A stretch of DNA of 6,057 nt from an uncultured Bacilli bacterium. GTDB lineage: Bacteria; Bacillota_I; Bacilli_A; RF39; UBA660. The notes under the pieces are model-generated. The model did not search any database and was not told where the DNA came from. It was given only the letters and a program-made list of their open reading frames with translations. The translations under genes were made by a program, and so were the position numbers. Below are positions 1 through 5,758 of this stretch, in pieces. How positions within the stretch are numbered: position 1 is the stretch's first letter; every line of letters begins with the position of its first letter. The stretch covers positions 1 to 6,057 of the forward strand of contig CANRDA010000053.1 of the NCBI GenBank assembly GCA_947629285.1, given 5' to 3'.

Positions 1-204
1 AAATTAGATATAAATAAATTTAATAAACAATATCCAAGCTTAACAATAAAGTATTCAAATATATTTCACGATAGATTTATGATAGTAGATGATACTTTAT
101 ACCACATAGGAGCATCCTTAAAAGACTTAGGTAGGAAGTGTTTTGCAATAAATAAGATAGAAGATATAGAATATCTAAAAAAGATAATAGGTGTGATAAA
201 ATAA
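1..204 (+). CDS. ORF6N-family protein, C-terminal part with phospholipase-D-like domain (5' end outside window)
   Basis: The reading frame is open from base 1 to the TAA at 202-204 and gives the last 67 residues of a longer protein. It contains HDRFMIVD, an HxR(x)4D variant of the phospholipase-D HxK(x)4D motif, followed by YHIGASLKDLGRKCFAI. From memory of the family, this block typifies the C-terminus of ORF6N-domain proteins, which join an N-terminal phage-type DNA-binding ORF6N domain to a PLD-like domain. The N-terminal domain is not visible, so the assignment rests on the tail alone. Lys is replaced by Arg in the motif, so catalytic activity cannot be assumed; the domain may only bind. 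The role of these proteins is poorly defined; they are common on phages and in accessory islands. The protein ends naturally a short way after the conserved block, so the 3' end looks intact. It is on the same strand as ftsK but separated from it by a promoter. Confidence 0.72.
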   Translation, partial: KLDINKFNKQYPSLTIKYSNIFHDRFMIVDDTLYHIGASLKDLGRKCFAINKIEDIEYLKKIIGVIK

Positions 205-272
205 ACGAAATAGAAGAAGTAAAAATAGAAAATTTAATATACGAAATTAATAAATTTGTTAACATTTTATAA
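195..272 (+). pseudogene. Possible 5' remnant of a second ORF6N gene
   Basis: Frame 3 is open from 156 to the TAA at 270-272. From about 195 it reads DKINEIEEVKIENLIYEI and then NKFVNIL and stop. The segment EVKIENLIYEI strongly resembles the usual N-terminus of ORF6N-domain proteins (an IENLIYEIRG-like start before the DNA-binding fold). No ATG, GTG or TTG lies in frame, and similarity ends at about base 248, where the family would continue with Arg-Gly. It overlaps the last codons of the upstream ORF6N gene. My reading is that a tandem second copy lost its start codon and everything after its first residues. The alternative is a chance AT-rich frame or a frameshifted tail of the upstream gene. 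The match is short and recalled from memory, so confidence is moderate. Confidence 0.42.
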
Positions 273-291
273 TTAATTTTGTCAAAAAATA

Positions 292-300
292 TGATATAAT
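292..300 (+). promoter_or_regulatory. Extended -10 promoter for ftsK
   Basis: TGATATAAT is a perfect extended -10 (TGn plus TATAAT at 295-300). At the expected distance upstream there is only a weak -35 (ATTAAT, 272-277), which is tolerable with an extended -10. TTGTCA at 279-284 is a good -35 hexamer, but only 10 bases separate it from the -10. Transcription would begin near 306-307, leaving a leader of about 18 nt that carries the AAGGAGG site (314-320) in front of the ftsK ATG at 325. Confidence 0.65.
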
Positions 301-324
301 GTTTATGGAGACTAAGGAGGCACT

Positions 325-2496
325 ATGAAAAAGAAAAAAAGAAAAGAAGAAAATACTGAGCCAAGTGGTTATATAGTAGAATTAAAAGGAATATTTCTTG
401 TATTAGTTGCTATTATAGGACTTTGCCCTTTTGGTCCAGTTGCTGATTTTATAAAAGGTTTTTCGTGTTTCTTGTTTGGAACACTCTGGGCATTATTTTT
501 GATTTTGGTTGGTGCCTTAGGTTGCTATATTATAGTAAAAAGGAAAATACCTAAAATATTGACTGGAAAGACTATAGGACTTTTTGTAATAGCAATAGGT
601 GTTTTAACACTTCTTCATTCCTCATACATTAAAGCAGAAGGTATAAATCCAGAAAAATTTAATCTAATAAAAGATGGAATGAATGTAATAAAAGTTACAA
701 TAGATAATGTAATGAAAAGCATTAATGAGCGTGCTTGGTTCCCAGAAACTGGTGGAGGAGTAATAGGTGCGATATTTATAAGTATTTTTACAACCCTTCT
801 GACACTTTCAGGTGCAAGATTTATATGTGTTGCATTAATAATATGTGGAATAATAATCTATACTGGTCTTTCACTATATGAAATACTTAAGAAAACTGGT
901 AATGGAGTAAAATCAGTAGCCTCTCATATGGGTGAGAAACATAAACATAAAAAAGAGCCTAAAGAAGAGGTAGTAGAGGAAAAAGAAGAAGTGGAAGAAG
1001 AGGTAAAAGATGTTGTCGTAGTTAATAATACCGAAGGTGAGGTTATAAATAAAAAATATACATTCCCTCCAATATCTTTACTTAATAAACCAACTAAGAC
1101 TGATAATAAAGAAAACGAACTTTTAATAAAGAATAATATACCTATACTTACTCAAGTTTTATTAGATTTTGGAATAGAGGCACACGTTGTTGCCACTCAC
1201 GTAGGTCCTGCTGTAACTCAGTATGAACTAGAGATTAAAGCAGGAACTAAAGTAAGTAAAATACTTAGTTTAAATAGAGAAATAGCCCTTGCTCTAGCAG
1301 CTAAAGATGTGCGTATACAAGCTCCTATTCCAGGTAAGAATACAATAGGAATAGAACTTCCAAATAAAAACATTTCCATGGTAACAGTAAGAGAGGTATT
1401 AGCAAGCGTACCTCAGTCTAAAGCAAACTCAAAACTACTTGCTGTACTTGGACGTGATATAATGGGTGAGCCACAGTGGATGGAAATAAATAAGACGCCA
1501 CACCTTTTAGTAGCTGGTTCTACTGGAAGTGGTAAATCAGTTTGTATAAATAGTATACTAGCATCCATTCTTATGCGTACTAAACCAGATGAAGTAAAAC
1601 TAGTACTTGTAGACCCTAAAAAAGTCGAACTTTCAATATATAACGGAGTTCCACATTTACTCGCACCTGTTGTAACAGACCCTAAAAGAGCCAATGTTGC
1701 CTTAAAAAGAATAGTTGCTGAAATGGAGAGACGTTATGATGTGTTTGAGGAAAGTCAAACTAAAAACATTGAAAGTTATAATGCTTATATAGATAAAAAG
1801 AACGAAGGACTTCCTGAAGATGAAAAAGAAAAACGTATGCCTTTTATAGTAGTAATAATAGATGAACTTGCAGACCTTATGTTAGTTGCTGCAAAAGAAG
1901 TAGAAGATTCTATTATGAGAATTACTCAAATGGCACGTGCGGCTGGAATACATTTAATCGTTGCAACACAACGTCCATCTACAGATGTAATCACAGGAGT
2001 TGTAAAGGCAAATATTCCATCTCGTATATCATTTGCAGTATCTAGTGGTATAGATTCAAGAACTATACTAGATATGATAGGTGCAGAAAAACTATTAGGT
2101 AGAGGTGATATGTTGTTCCTACCTCAAGGTACTAATGCTCCTATTCGTATCCAAGGTACATTTATATCTGAAGAAGAGACTAAGGCGATAGTAGATTATG
2201 TATGTAGGGAGCAAAAAGCTCACTATGATGAGACACTTCTTATGGATGAAGAAGAAAAAGGCGCAACTACTATGGTAGATAATAAAGATGATTACGAAGA
2301 ACCTCTATATAATGAAATAGTAGACTTTGTAATCGAACAAGGCAAGGCTAGTGCTTCACTTTTACAAAGAAGATTTCGTTTAGGATATAATAGAGCAGCT
2401 AGATGCATAGACTTACTAGAAGAACGTGGAATAGTAGGACCTCAAAACGGTTCTAAACCTCGTGAAGTATTAGTAAAGAAAGATAGCGAAGAATAA
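325..2496 (+). CDS. ftsK: DNA translocase FtsK/SpoIIIE
   Basis: This is a septum-located, ATP-driven DNA pump of 723 residues that clears chromosomal DNA from the division site. The N-terminus has hydrophobic segments at about 20-34, 50-72, 82-98, 145-161 and 166-187, consistent with the usual four-helix anchor. A charged Lys/Glu-rich linker (about 202-230) and the alpha/beta motor follow. Walker A is GSTGSGKS (398-405) and Walker B ends in IIDE (511-514). Family signatures DPKKVELSIYNGVPHL (430-445) and ATQRPSTDVITG (547-558) are present. The gamma winged-helix domain, which in this family reads polar DNA motifs, spans about 655-718 and includes RRFRLGYNRAARCIDLLEE. Length is close to B. subtilis SpoIIIE (about 790), with a shorter linker. 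The ATG follows AAGGAGG at 314-320 by only 4 nt, a slightly tight spacing. SpoIIIE and SftA-type paralogues cannot be separated by eye, but the membrane anchor argues against SftA. No reading-frame damage is seen. Confidence 0.97.
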   Translation: MKKKKRKEENTEPSGYIVELKGIFLVLVAIIGLCPFGPVADFIKGFSCFLFGTLWALFLILVGALGCYIIVKRKIPKILTGKTIGLFVIAIGVLTLLHSSYIKAEGINPEKFNLIKDGMNVIKVTIDNVMKSINERAWFPETGGGVIGAIFISIFTTLLTLSGARFICVALIICGIIIYTGLSLYEILKKTGNGVKSVASHMGEKHKHKKEPKEEVVEEKEEVEEEVKDVVVVNNTEGEVINKKYTFPPISLLNKPTKTDNKENELLIKNNIPILTQVLLDFGIEAHVVATHVGPAVTQYELEIKAGTKVSKILSLNREIALALAAKDVRIQAPIPGKNTIGIELPNKNISMVTVREVLASVPQSKANSKLLAVLGRDIMGEPQWMEINKTPHLLVAGSTGSGKSVCINSILASILMRTKPDEVKLVLVDPKKVELSIYNGVPHLLAPVVTDPKRANVALKRIVAEMERRYDVFEESQTKNIESYNAYIDKKNEGLPEDEKEKRMPFIVVIIDELADLMLVAAKEVEDSIMRITQMARAAGIHLIVATQRPSTDVITGVVKANIPSRISFAVSSGIDSRTILDMIGAEKLLGRGDMLFLPQGTNAPIRIQGTFISEEETKAIVDYVCREQKAHYDETLLMDEEEKGATTMVDNKDDYEEPLYNEIVDFVIEQGKASASLLQRRFRLGYNRAARCIDLLEERGIVGPQNGSKPREVLVKKDSEE

Positions 2497-2547
2497 AATT
2501 CGACAAAATAAAACCGTAACTTAAGCTAAAATAAAAATGGTGATAAT

Positions 2548-3003
2548 ATGAAAAAATATTTATTAACATTTTTAATTGCGATTGTTATCGGTTTTTTTCT
2601 ATCTAATTTTTTCTTAAGACAATATAACGATTTTGAAGGTATAAAAGTATCTGGAGTAGGAGAAGAGCTATACTTTATCCAGTACGGGGTATTTTCAAAT
2701 TTAGAAAGTTTAGAAGAAAATACGATAGAACTTCAAAACTATGTATACACTAAACAAGATAATTTATACTATGTATATGTAGGAATAACAAAGATAGAAG
2801 AAAATGCAAATAAGATAGTTGAACTATACAAGTCTCTTGGATATGATACTATTATAAAAAAATTTAGTATCACAAATAAAGATTTCTTAGAATTATTAGT
2901 CAACTATGATGAAGTATTAAAAAGTACTAACGATAATACTGCAATTTCATCTATTATAAGTCAAGTATTAACAAAATATGAGGAGGTAGTAATTAGTGGT
3001 TAA
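2548..3003 (+). CDS. Membrane-anchored SPOR-like domain protein
   Basis: This protein of 151 residues has an N-terminal membrane anchor (about 4-22, after MKK). Residues about 42-108 resemble a SPOR domain: a first half starting YFIQYGVFSNLESLEEN and a second half YYVYVGITKIEENANKIVELYKSLGYD, matching the family's paired QxGxF..(x)A/EN pattern. SPOR domains bind septal peptidoglycan stripped of stem peptides, so an extracytoplasmic role at the division site is inferred. The C-terminal 40 residues have no recognised motif. The gene lies 51 nt after ftsK with no terminator between, and its last 8 bases overlap radC, so co-transcription is likely. In B. subtilis the SPOR-type gene spoIIB sits just upstream of maf-radC-mreB, so this may be a positional counterpart, though sequence orthology is not shown. 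The ATG follows GGTGAT (2539-2544), complementary to the 16S tail, at short spacing. It is much shorter than SpoIIB. Confidence 0.75.
   Translation: MKKYLLTFLIAIVIGFFLSNFFLRQYNDFEGIKVSGVGEELYFIQYGVFSNLESLEENTIELQNYVYTKQDNLYYVYVGITKIEENANKIVELYKSLGYDTIIKKFSITNKDFLELLVNYDEVLKSTNDNTAISSIISQVLTKYEEVVISG
2981..2987 (+). promoter_or_regulatory. Ribosome binding site that fixes the GTG start of radC
   Basis: AGGAGGT lies inside the coding sequence of the upstream SPOR-like gene, 8 nt before GTG at 2996. There is no ATG nearby in the radC frame, and the protein beginning at this GTG has the typical RadC N-terminus (IKDIPTLDRPRERL). The site therefore decides the start and suggests that translation of the two genes is coupled. 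Confidence 0.8.
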
Positions 3004-3682
3004 AATAAAAGATATTCCAACTTTAGATAGACCAAGAGAAAGACTTATAAATTATGGAGTAGAAAATTTAAGTAACGAAGAGTTACTTGCTATAATATTT
3101 AAAACAGGTACAAAAGGAGAGTCAGCTAAAGATTTAGGAGTTAAAGTATTAAGTAAAATAGATAACATAAAGAAATTAAACGATATCAATTTAGAGTTTT
3201 TAAAAGAAATAAAAGGTATTGGTATGAGTAAATCTTGTGATTTACTTGCTGCAATAGAACTAGGTAAAAGAATAAATAGAGAAGTAGATACTATAAAAAA
3301 TGTAAAACTGACGAGTGCAGATTTAGTATATAAATATTACAAAGATAAAATTGGAGATAAATTGCAAGAATATTTTTATGCTATATACTTAGATAGTGGT
3401 AAAAAAGTAATAGGAGATAAATTACTTTTTATAGGTACAGTAAATTATAGTTTAGTCCACCCACGAGAAATATTTAAAGAGGCTTACCTTCTTGGAGCTA
3501 GTGCGATTATATGTATACACAATCATCCAGGAGGGAATCCACTTCCAAGTAAACAGGACTATGATATAACTAAAAACTTAGTTGAAGCATCTAAAATACT
3601 TGGAGTAAAGTTTTTAGACCACATCATAATAACTAAAAAAAATTATTATAGTTTTTTAGAAAACGACGATATTAACTTTTAA
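2996..3682 (+). CDS. radC: RadC family JAB1/MPN-domain protein
   Basis: The protein is 228 residues, full length for RadC. Residues about 1-95 form the helical N-terminal UPF0758 region, with DRPRERL (11-17) and a helix-hairpin-helix-like stretch near LKEIKGIGMSKSCDLLAAIELGKR (about 69-92). Residues about 105-226 form the JAB1/MPN-like domain: FIGTVNYSLVHPREIF (145-160), then HNHPGGNPLPSKQD (175-188), which supplies the HxH...SxxD metal site (H175, H177, S185, D188). The most common family form is HNHPSG; here the Ser is Gly, outside the metal ligands. RadC was named for DNA repair, but its biochemical role remains unsettled. It starts with GTG, overlaps the SPOR gene by 8 nt and is 39 nt before mreC. 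In B. subtilis radC is followed by mreB; here it is followed directly by mreC. Confidence 0.95.
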   Translation: MVKIKDIPTLDRPRERLINYGVENLSNEELLAIIFKTGTKGESAKDLGVKVLSKIDNIKKLNDINLEFLKEIKGIGMSKSCDLLAAIELGKRINREVDTIKNVKLTSADLVYKYYKDKIGDKLQEYFYAIYLDSGKKVIGDKLLFIGTVNYSLVHPREIFKEAYLLGASAIICIHNHPGGNPLPSKQDYDITKNLVEASKILGVKFLDHIIITKKNYYSFLENDDINF

Positions 3683-3699
3683 AATAAGAGTTTATGTAC

Positions 3700-3705
3700 T
3701 ATAAT
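3700..3705 (+). promoter_or_regulatory. Possible -10 element before mreC
   Basis: A perfect TATAAT stands in the 39-nt radC-mreC gap. The hexamer 17 bp upstream (TTTTAA, 3677-3682, over the radC stop) matches the -35 consensus at only 3 of 6 bases, and there is no correctly placed TG extension. Initiation would fall at about 3711-3713, right at the GGTGAT ribosome site (3713-3718), giving a leader of only about 10 nt. It may be real, or a chance hexamer in AT-rich DNA with mreC read from upstream. Confidence 0.3.
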
Positions 3706-3721
3706 AAAAATAGGTGATTAA

Positions 3722-4564
3722 ATGAAAAAGAAGAGTAAAGCAAAAGTAATAATAATATTAATAGTAGTATTCGCACTATTACTTGGAATAACATCTTATA
3801 CGATAGATGACGATAAGGAATTAAACTTTTTTGAAAAAGCAATAAAAGATACTACTACATTTATATCTAAGATTTTTTATACACCTATTAAATTTGTAAA
3901 AGATGAAATAGATATACATAACGAGAAAAAAGACTTATATAAAAAGTATACTGATTTAAAAGAAAAAGTAGAAAAGACTGAACTATACTATGCAGAGATA
4001 AAAGAACTTCAAAAAGAAGTTGCAGATTTAAAATCTACCCTTGATTTGAATGCAACACTATCTGAATATACTTATATTAATGCAACAGTAGTAAATAGAA
4101 ATGTAGGATATTGGTATAATAATATAGTAATAGATAAAGGAGAGAGAAATGGAGTAAAAAAAGGAGATGCAGTAATAACTCCAAAAGGCTTAATAGGTAG
4201 AGTCACTAGTGTTAGTAACTTCTCAAGTACAGTAAAACTTTTAACAAGTGATGAGATAAGTAATAAAATATCTATTAAGATAGATTCTAACGATTCATAT
4301 TTATATGGACTTTTAACTGGATATGATAAAGAGCTAAATGTATATAAAATAGAAGGTATAACAAAGTCTGATAATATAAAAGAAGGGGACTTAGTTACAA
4401 CTACAGGACTTACTGATTACTTTCCAAGTGGAATACTAATAGGTCAAGTATCTAAAGTAGTAAAGGATGAGTATGACTTAAATAGTATAGTAGAAGTAAC
4501 ACCAAGTGCGGATTTTGAAAATATAAGTACAGTTACTATACTAAATAGAAAGGCTACAGAATAA
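3722..4564 (+). CDS. mreC: Rod shape-determining protein MreC
   Basis: MreC is a bitopic membrane protein that scaffolds the elongation or peripheral peptidoglycan machinery outside the membrane. The 280-residue protein has the expected order: a short basic cytoplasmic tail (MKKKSKAK), one membrane helix (about 9-27), a charged coiled coil (about 60-108) used for dimerisation, then the two-lobed beta core (about 118-276). Core signatures include ATVVNRN (121-127), IDKGERNGVKKGDAV (137-151), GLIGRV (156-161) and TTTGLTDYFPSGILIGQV (226-243). The ATG follows GGTGAT (3713-3718) by 3 nt, the same ribosome-site style as the SPOR-like gene. Its stop codon shares one base with the mreD start. mreB is not adjacent, unlike in rod-shaped Bacillus; cocci such as staphylococci and streptococci also keep mreCD without mreB. 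By hand count, Ile codons are 26 ATA to 4 ATT, a stronger bias than in the two genes that follow. Confidence 0.95.
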   Translation: MKKKSKAKVIIILIVVFALLLGITSYTIDDDKELNFFEKAIKDTTTFISKIFYTPIKFVKDEIDIHNEKKDLYKKYTDLKEKVEKTELYYAEIKELQKEVADLKSTLDLNATLSEYTYINATVVNRNVGYWYNNIVIDKGERNGVKKGDAVITPKGLIGRVTSVSNFSSTVKLLTSDEISNKISIKIDSNDSYLYGLLTGYDKELNVYKIEGITKSDNIKEGDLVTTTGLTDYFPSGILIGQVSKVVKDEYDLNSIVEVTPSADFENISTVTILNRKATE

Positions 4565-5037
4565 TGTATTATTTATTAATTGTATTATCATTAATATTAG
4601 AATCCTGCATTTCTAATTTTACATTTGCTACTATTTTAGTACCTCTTTTTTTACTGACTTCATTTACTATACTACATCCATATTACAAAAATAATAAAAT
4701 TAATTTTATTTTATCTGCTATGTTTTTTGGATTAATTTATGACATAGCATTCACAGATTTAGTATTTATAAATACTATTTGTTTTGGCATATGTAGTATT
4801 TTTGTTGTAACACTTTACAAATATATTAAATATAACATATTTAATGCTAATTTAATAAATATAATTGTAATAATTATTTATAGGATTATAAGCTATATAT
4901 TTTTAATAATTTTAGATTATGTAAATTTTTGCTTTTTAGATTTACTAAAAGGAATATATAGTTCTATTTTAATTAATATAGTTTATGGTACAATACTTTT
5001 TCTTGTTTCTAAATGTTTAAACAAAAAAATAGAATAG
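4564..5037 (+). CDS. mreD: Rod shape-determining membrane protein MreD
   Basis: The product is a small, almost wholly hydrophobic protein of 157 residues with about five membrane segments (roughly 2-18, 20-38, 47-65, 68-86, 95-118, with another hydrophobic stretch at 133-149). The segment FGLIYDIAFTD (55-65) matches the G-L-x-Y-D-I motif characteristic of MreD. Length is normal for Firmicutes MreD. MreD partners MreC in the wall-synthesis complex. The ATG overlaps the mreC stop (TAATG), and GAAAGG at 4548-4553, inside mreC, is the likely ribosome site, so translational coupling is expected. No terminator is apparent after it. Ile codons are balanced between ATA and ATT (16:16 by hand count), unlike mreC. 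The call combines motif, topology and position; sequence conservation in MreD is weak in general. Confidence 0.9.
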   Translation: MYYLLIVLSLILESCISNFTFATILVPLFLLTSFTILHPYYKNNKINFILSAMFFGLIYDIAFTDLVFINTICFGICSIFVVTLYKYIKYNIFNANLINIIVIIIYRIISYIFLIILDYVNFCFLDLLKGIYSSILINIVYGTILFLVSKCLNKKIE

Positions 5038-5041
5038 GTTA

Positions 5042-5069
5042 TTGAATTTATTTAAATTTATGTTACAAT
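5042..5069 (+). promoter_or_regulatory. Promoter for the Tim44-like gene
   Basis: TTGAAT (-35, 5042-5047), a 16-bp spacer, and TACAAT (-10, 5064-5069) preceded by TGT at 5061-5063 give an extended -10. Initiation is expected near 5075-5077, just before the AAAGGA site (5079-5084) and the ATG at 5094. The gene can therefore be expressed separately from mreCD, although no terminator separates them. Confidence 0.6.
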
Positions 5070-5093
5070 TATTATAATAAAGGATGTGTTAAT

Positions 5094-5690
5094 ATGCCAC
5101 TTGTATTTGTAATTGTAGTGTTAATTCTAATTATTATAGTTTGTTTAACTGGAATAATTTTGTCAATTAAATTTCAACACAAACAGAGTAAAAAATATAA
5201 AGAATGTTTAAATATAATTAATGAAAAAAAAGACCTTACATTTAACGTTAAAACACACATGAATGATGAGGAAATTAATAATATAGACCCAAATATTAAT
5301 GTGCCTGAATTACAGCAAGAATTGTATGACAAGTATTTAGAATTTCTGAATAAGATAAGTGAATTTTCTTTAGAATTAGATGATGTTTTAACTGGTTCTA
5401 TTAAAGATATTTATATTGATAAATTAAAAAGATATAAAGAAAAAAATTGTAACGAAGTAACTAAAGATGTAGAACTTGTAGGATACTGTATTACAGAATT
5501 TAGTGAAAAAAAATTAAAATTTAGAATAACTATTGATTGCTTTAATTATAAAATAGTAAATGATAAAATAGTAAGTGGCAGTAATGTTGAAAAAGTTGAA
5601 CAAATTCTATTAGTGACATATAAAAAAAGTGATGAAAAATGGTTGATTGAAAATATACAAAAAATATTTGAAAAAAAATTGAGTAACTAA
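5094..5690 (+). CDS. Membrane-anchored protein with a probable Tim44/NTF2-like domain
   Basis: This is an uncharacterised protein of 198 residues. A hydrophobic helix at about 3-25 is followed by a basic stretch (KFQHKQSKKYK, 26-36), so the rest probably faces the cytoplasm. Residues about 58-195 look like the Tim44-like fold: an acidic IDPNINVPELQQELYDKYLEF start (64-84), then helices, then an antiparallel beta series (ELVGYCITEF, 127-136; FRITIDCFNYKIV, 143-155; EQILLVTYKK, 169-178) ending in W183 and NIQKI. That layout resembles small bacterial Tim44-like membrane proteins, whose function is unknown. The assignment is by overall pattern only, with no catalytic motif visible. In B. subtilis minC follows mreD; this is not MinC. 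The gene has its own promoter and a terminator over its stop codon, and it lies upstream of recA. Ile codons favour ATT (16 to 10 ATA), unlike mreC. The ATG has AAAGGA 9 nt upstream. Confidence 0.6.
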   Translation: MPLVFVIVVLILIIIVCLTGIILSIKFQHKQSKKYKECLNIINEKKDLTFNVKTHMNDEEINNIDPNINVPELQQELYDKYLEFLNKISEFSLELDDVLTGSIKDIYIDKLKRYKEKNCNEVTKDVELVGYCITEFSEKKLKFRITIDCFNYKIVNDKIVSGSNVEKVEQILLVTYKKSDEKWLIENIQKIFEKKLSN

Positions 5691-5705
5691 AAATACTCTT
5701 TTTTT
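5681..5705 (+). terminator. Intrinsic terminator overlapping the stop of the Tim44-like gene
   Basis: GAGTA (5681-5685) pairs with TACTC (5694-5698) around an 8-nt loop, followed at once by seven T (5699-5705). The stop codon (TAA, 5688-5690) lies in the loop, so the stem begins inside the coding sequence. Eight A at 5671-5678 can add pairing with the T tract after a small internal mismatch. The stem is short and has only two G-C pairs, but its position and T run are convincing. Confidence 0.65.
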
Positions 5706-5710
5706 ATTTC

Positions 5711-5734
5711 TGCAAAATTAGCATTGCAATTTTT
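5711..5734 (+). repeat. Dyad TGCAA-N8-TTGCA followed by T5, upstream of recA
   Basis: TGCAA (5711-5715) and TTGCA (5724-5728) form a perfect 5-bp inverted repeat with an 8-nt gap. TTTTT at 5730-5734 follows one base later. It could act as a second, weaker terminator behind the one at 5681-5705, or be a protein-binding operator next to the LexA-like box. The sequence alone does not decide. Confidence 0.35.
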
Positions 5735-5735
5735 A

Positions 5736-5749
5736 TAAACAAATGTTCG
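5736..5749 (+). promoter_or_regulatory. Probable LexA (DinR) SOS operator of recA
   Basis: TAAACAAATGTTCG matches the Gram-positive LexA box CGAAC-RNRY-GTTYG at 12 of 14 positions. The right half-site GTTCG is perfect and the two mismatches are the outer bases of the left half. It ends 9 bp before the -35 of the recA promoter, an arrangement like that of other Firmicutes recA genes, where LexA represses until DNA damage. Function is inferred from the match and position. Confidence 0.72.
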
Positions 5750-5758
5750 GTAAATGTA

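Noticed and set aside
257..264. Palindrome TGTTAACA in the spacer before ftsK
   Set aside because: It is only 8 bp, with no extension of the dyad and no second copy in the window; this is expected by chance in AT-rich DNA.
77..265. Minus-strand open frame of 62 codons, Leu/Ser/Tyr-rich
   Set aside because: It lies opposite the ORF6N tail and spacer, has no ribosome site or recognisable motif, and its low-complexity composition is what the complement of AT-rich coding DNA gives.
1413..1694. Minus-strand open frame of 93 codons inside ftsK
   Set aside because: It is the antisense shadow of the conserved FtsK motor domain (Walker A region) and has no independent evidence of coding.
2500..2532. 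TCGACA and TAAAAT as a promoter for the SPOR-like gene
   Set aside because: Each hexamer matches at 5 of 6 bases, but the spacer is 21 bp, too long for a normal sigma-A promoter. Read-through from ftsK is simpler.
2497..2547. Possible terminator between ftsK and the SPOR-like gene
   Set aside because: There is no stem with a following T tract; CTTAAG alone is too short to matter.
5073..5078. TATAAT as the -10 of the Tim44-like gene
   Set aside because: No -35 lies at a suitable distance, and initiation would fall at about 5084-5086, at or past the ribosome site. The upstream TTGAAT-N16-TACAAT pair fits better.
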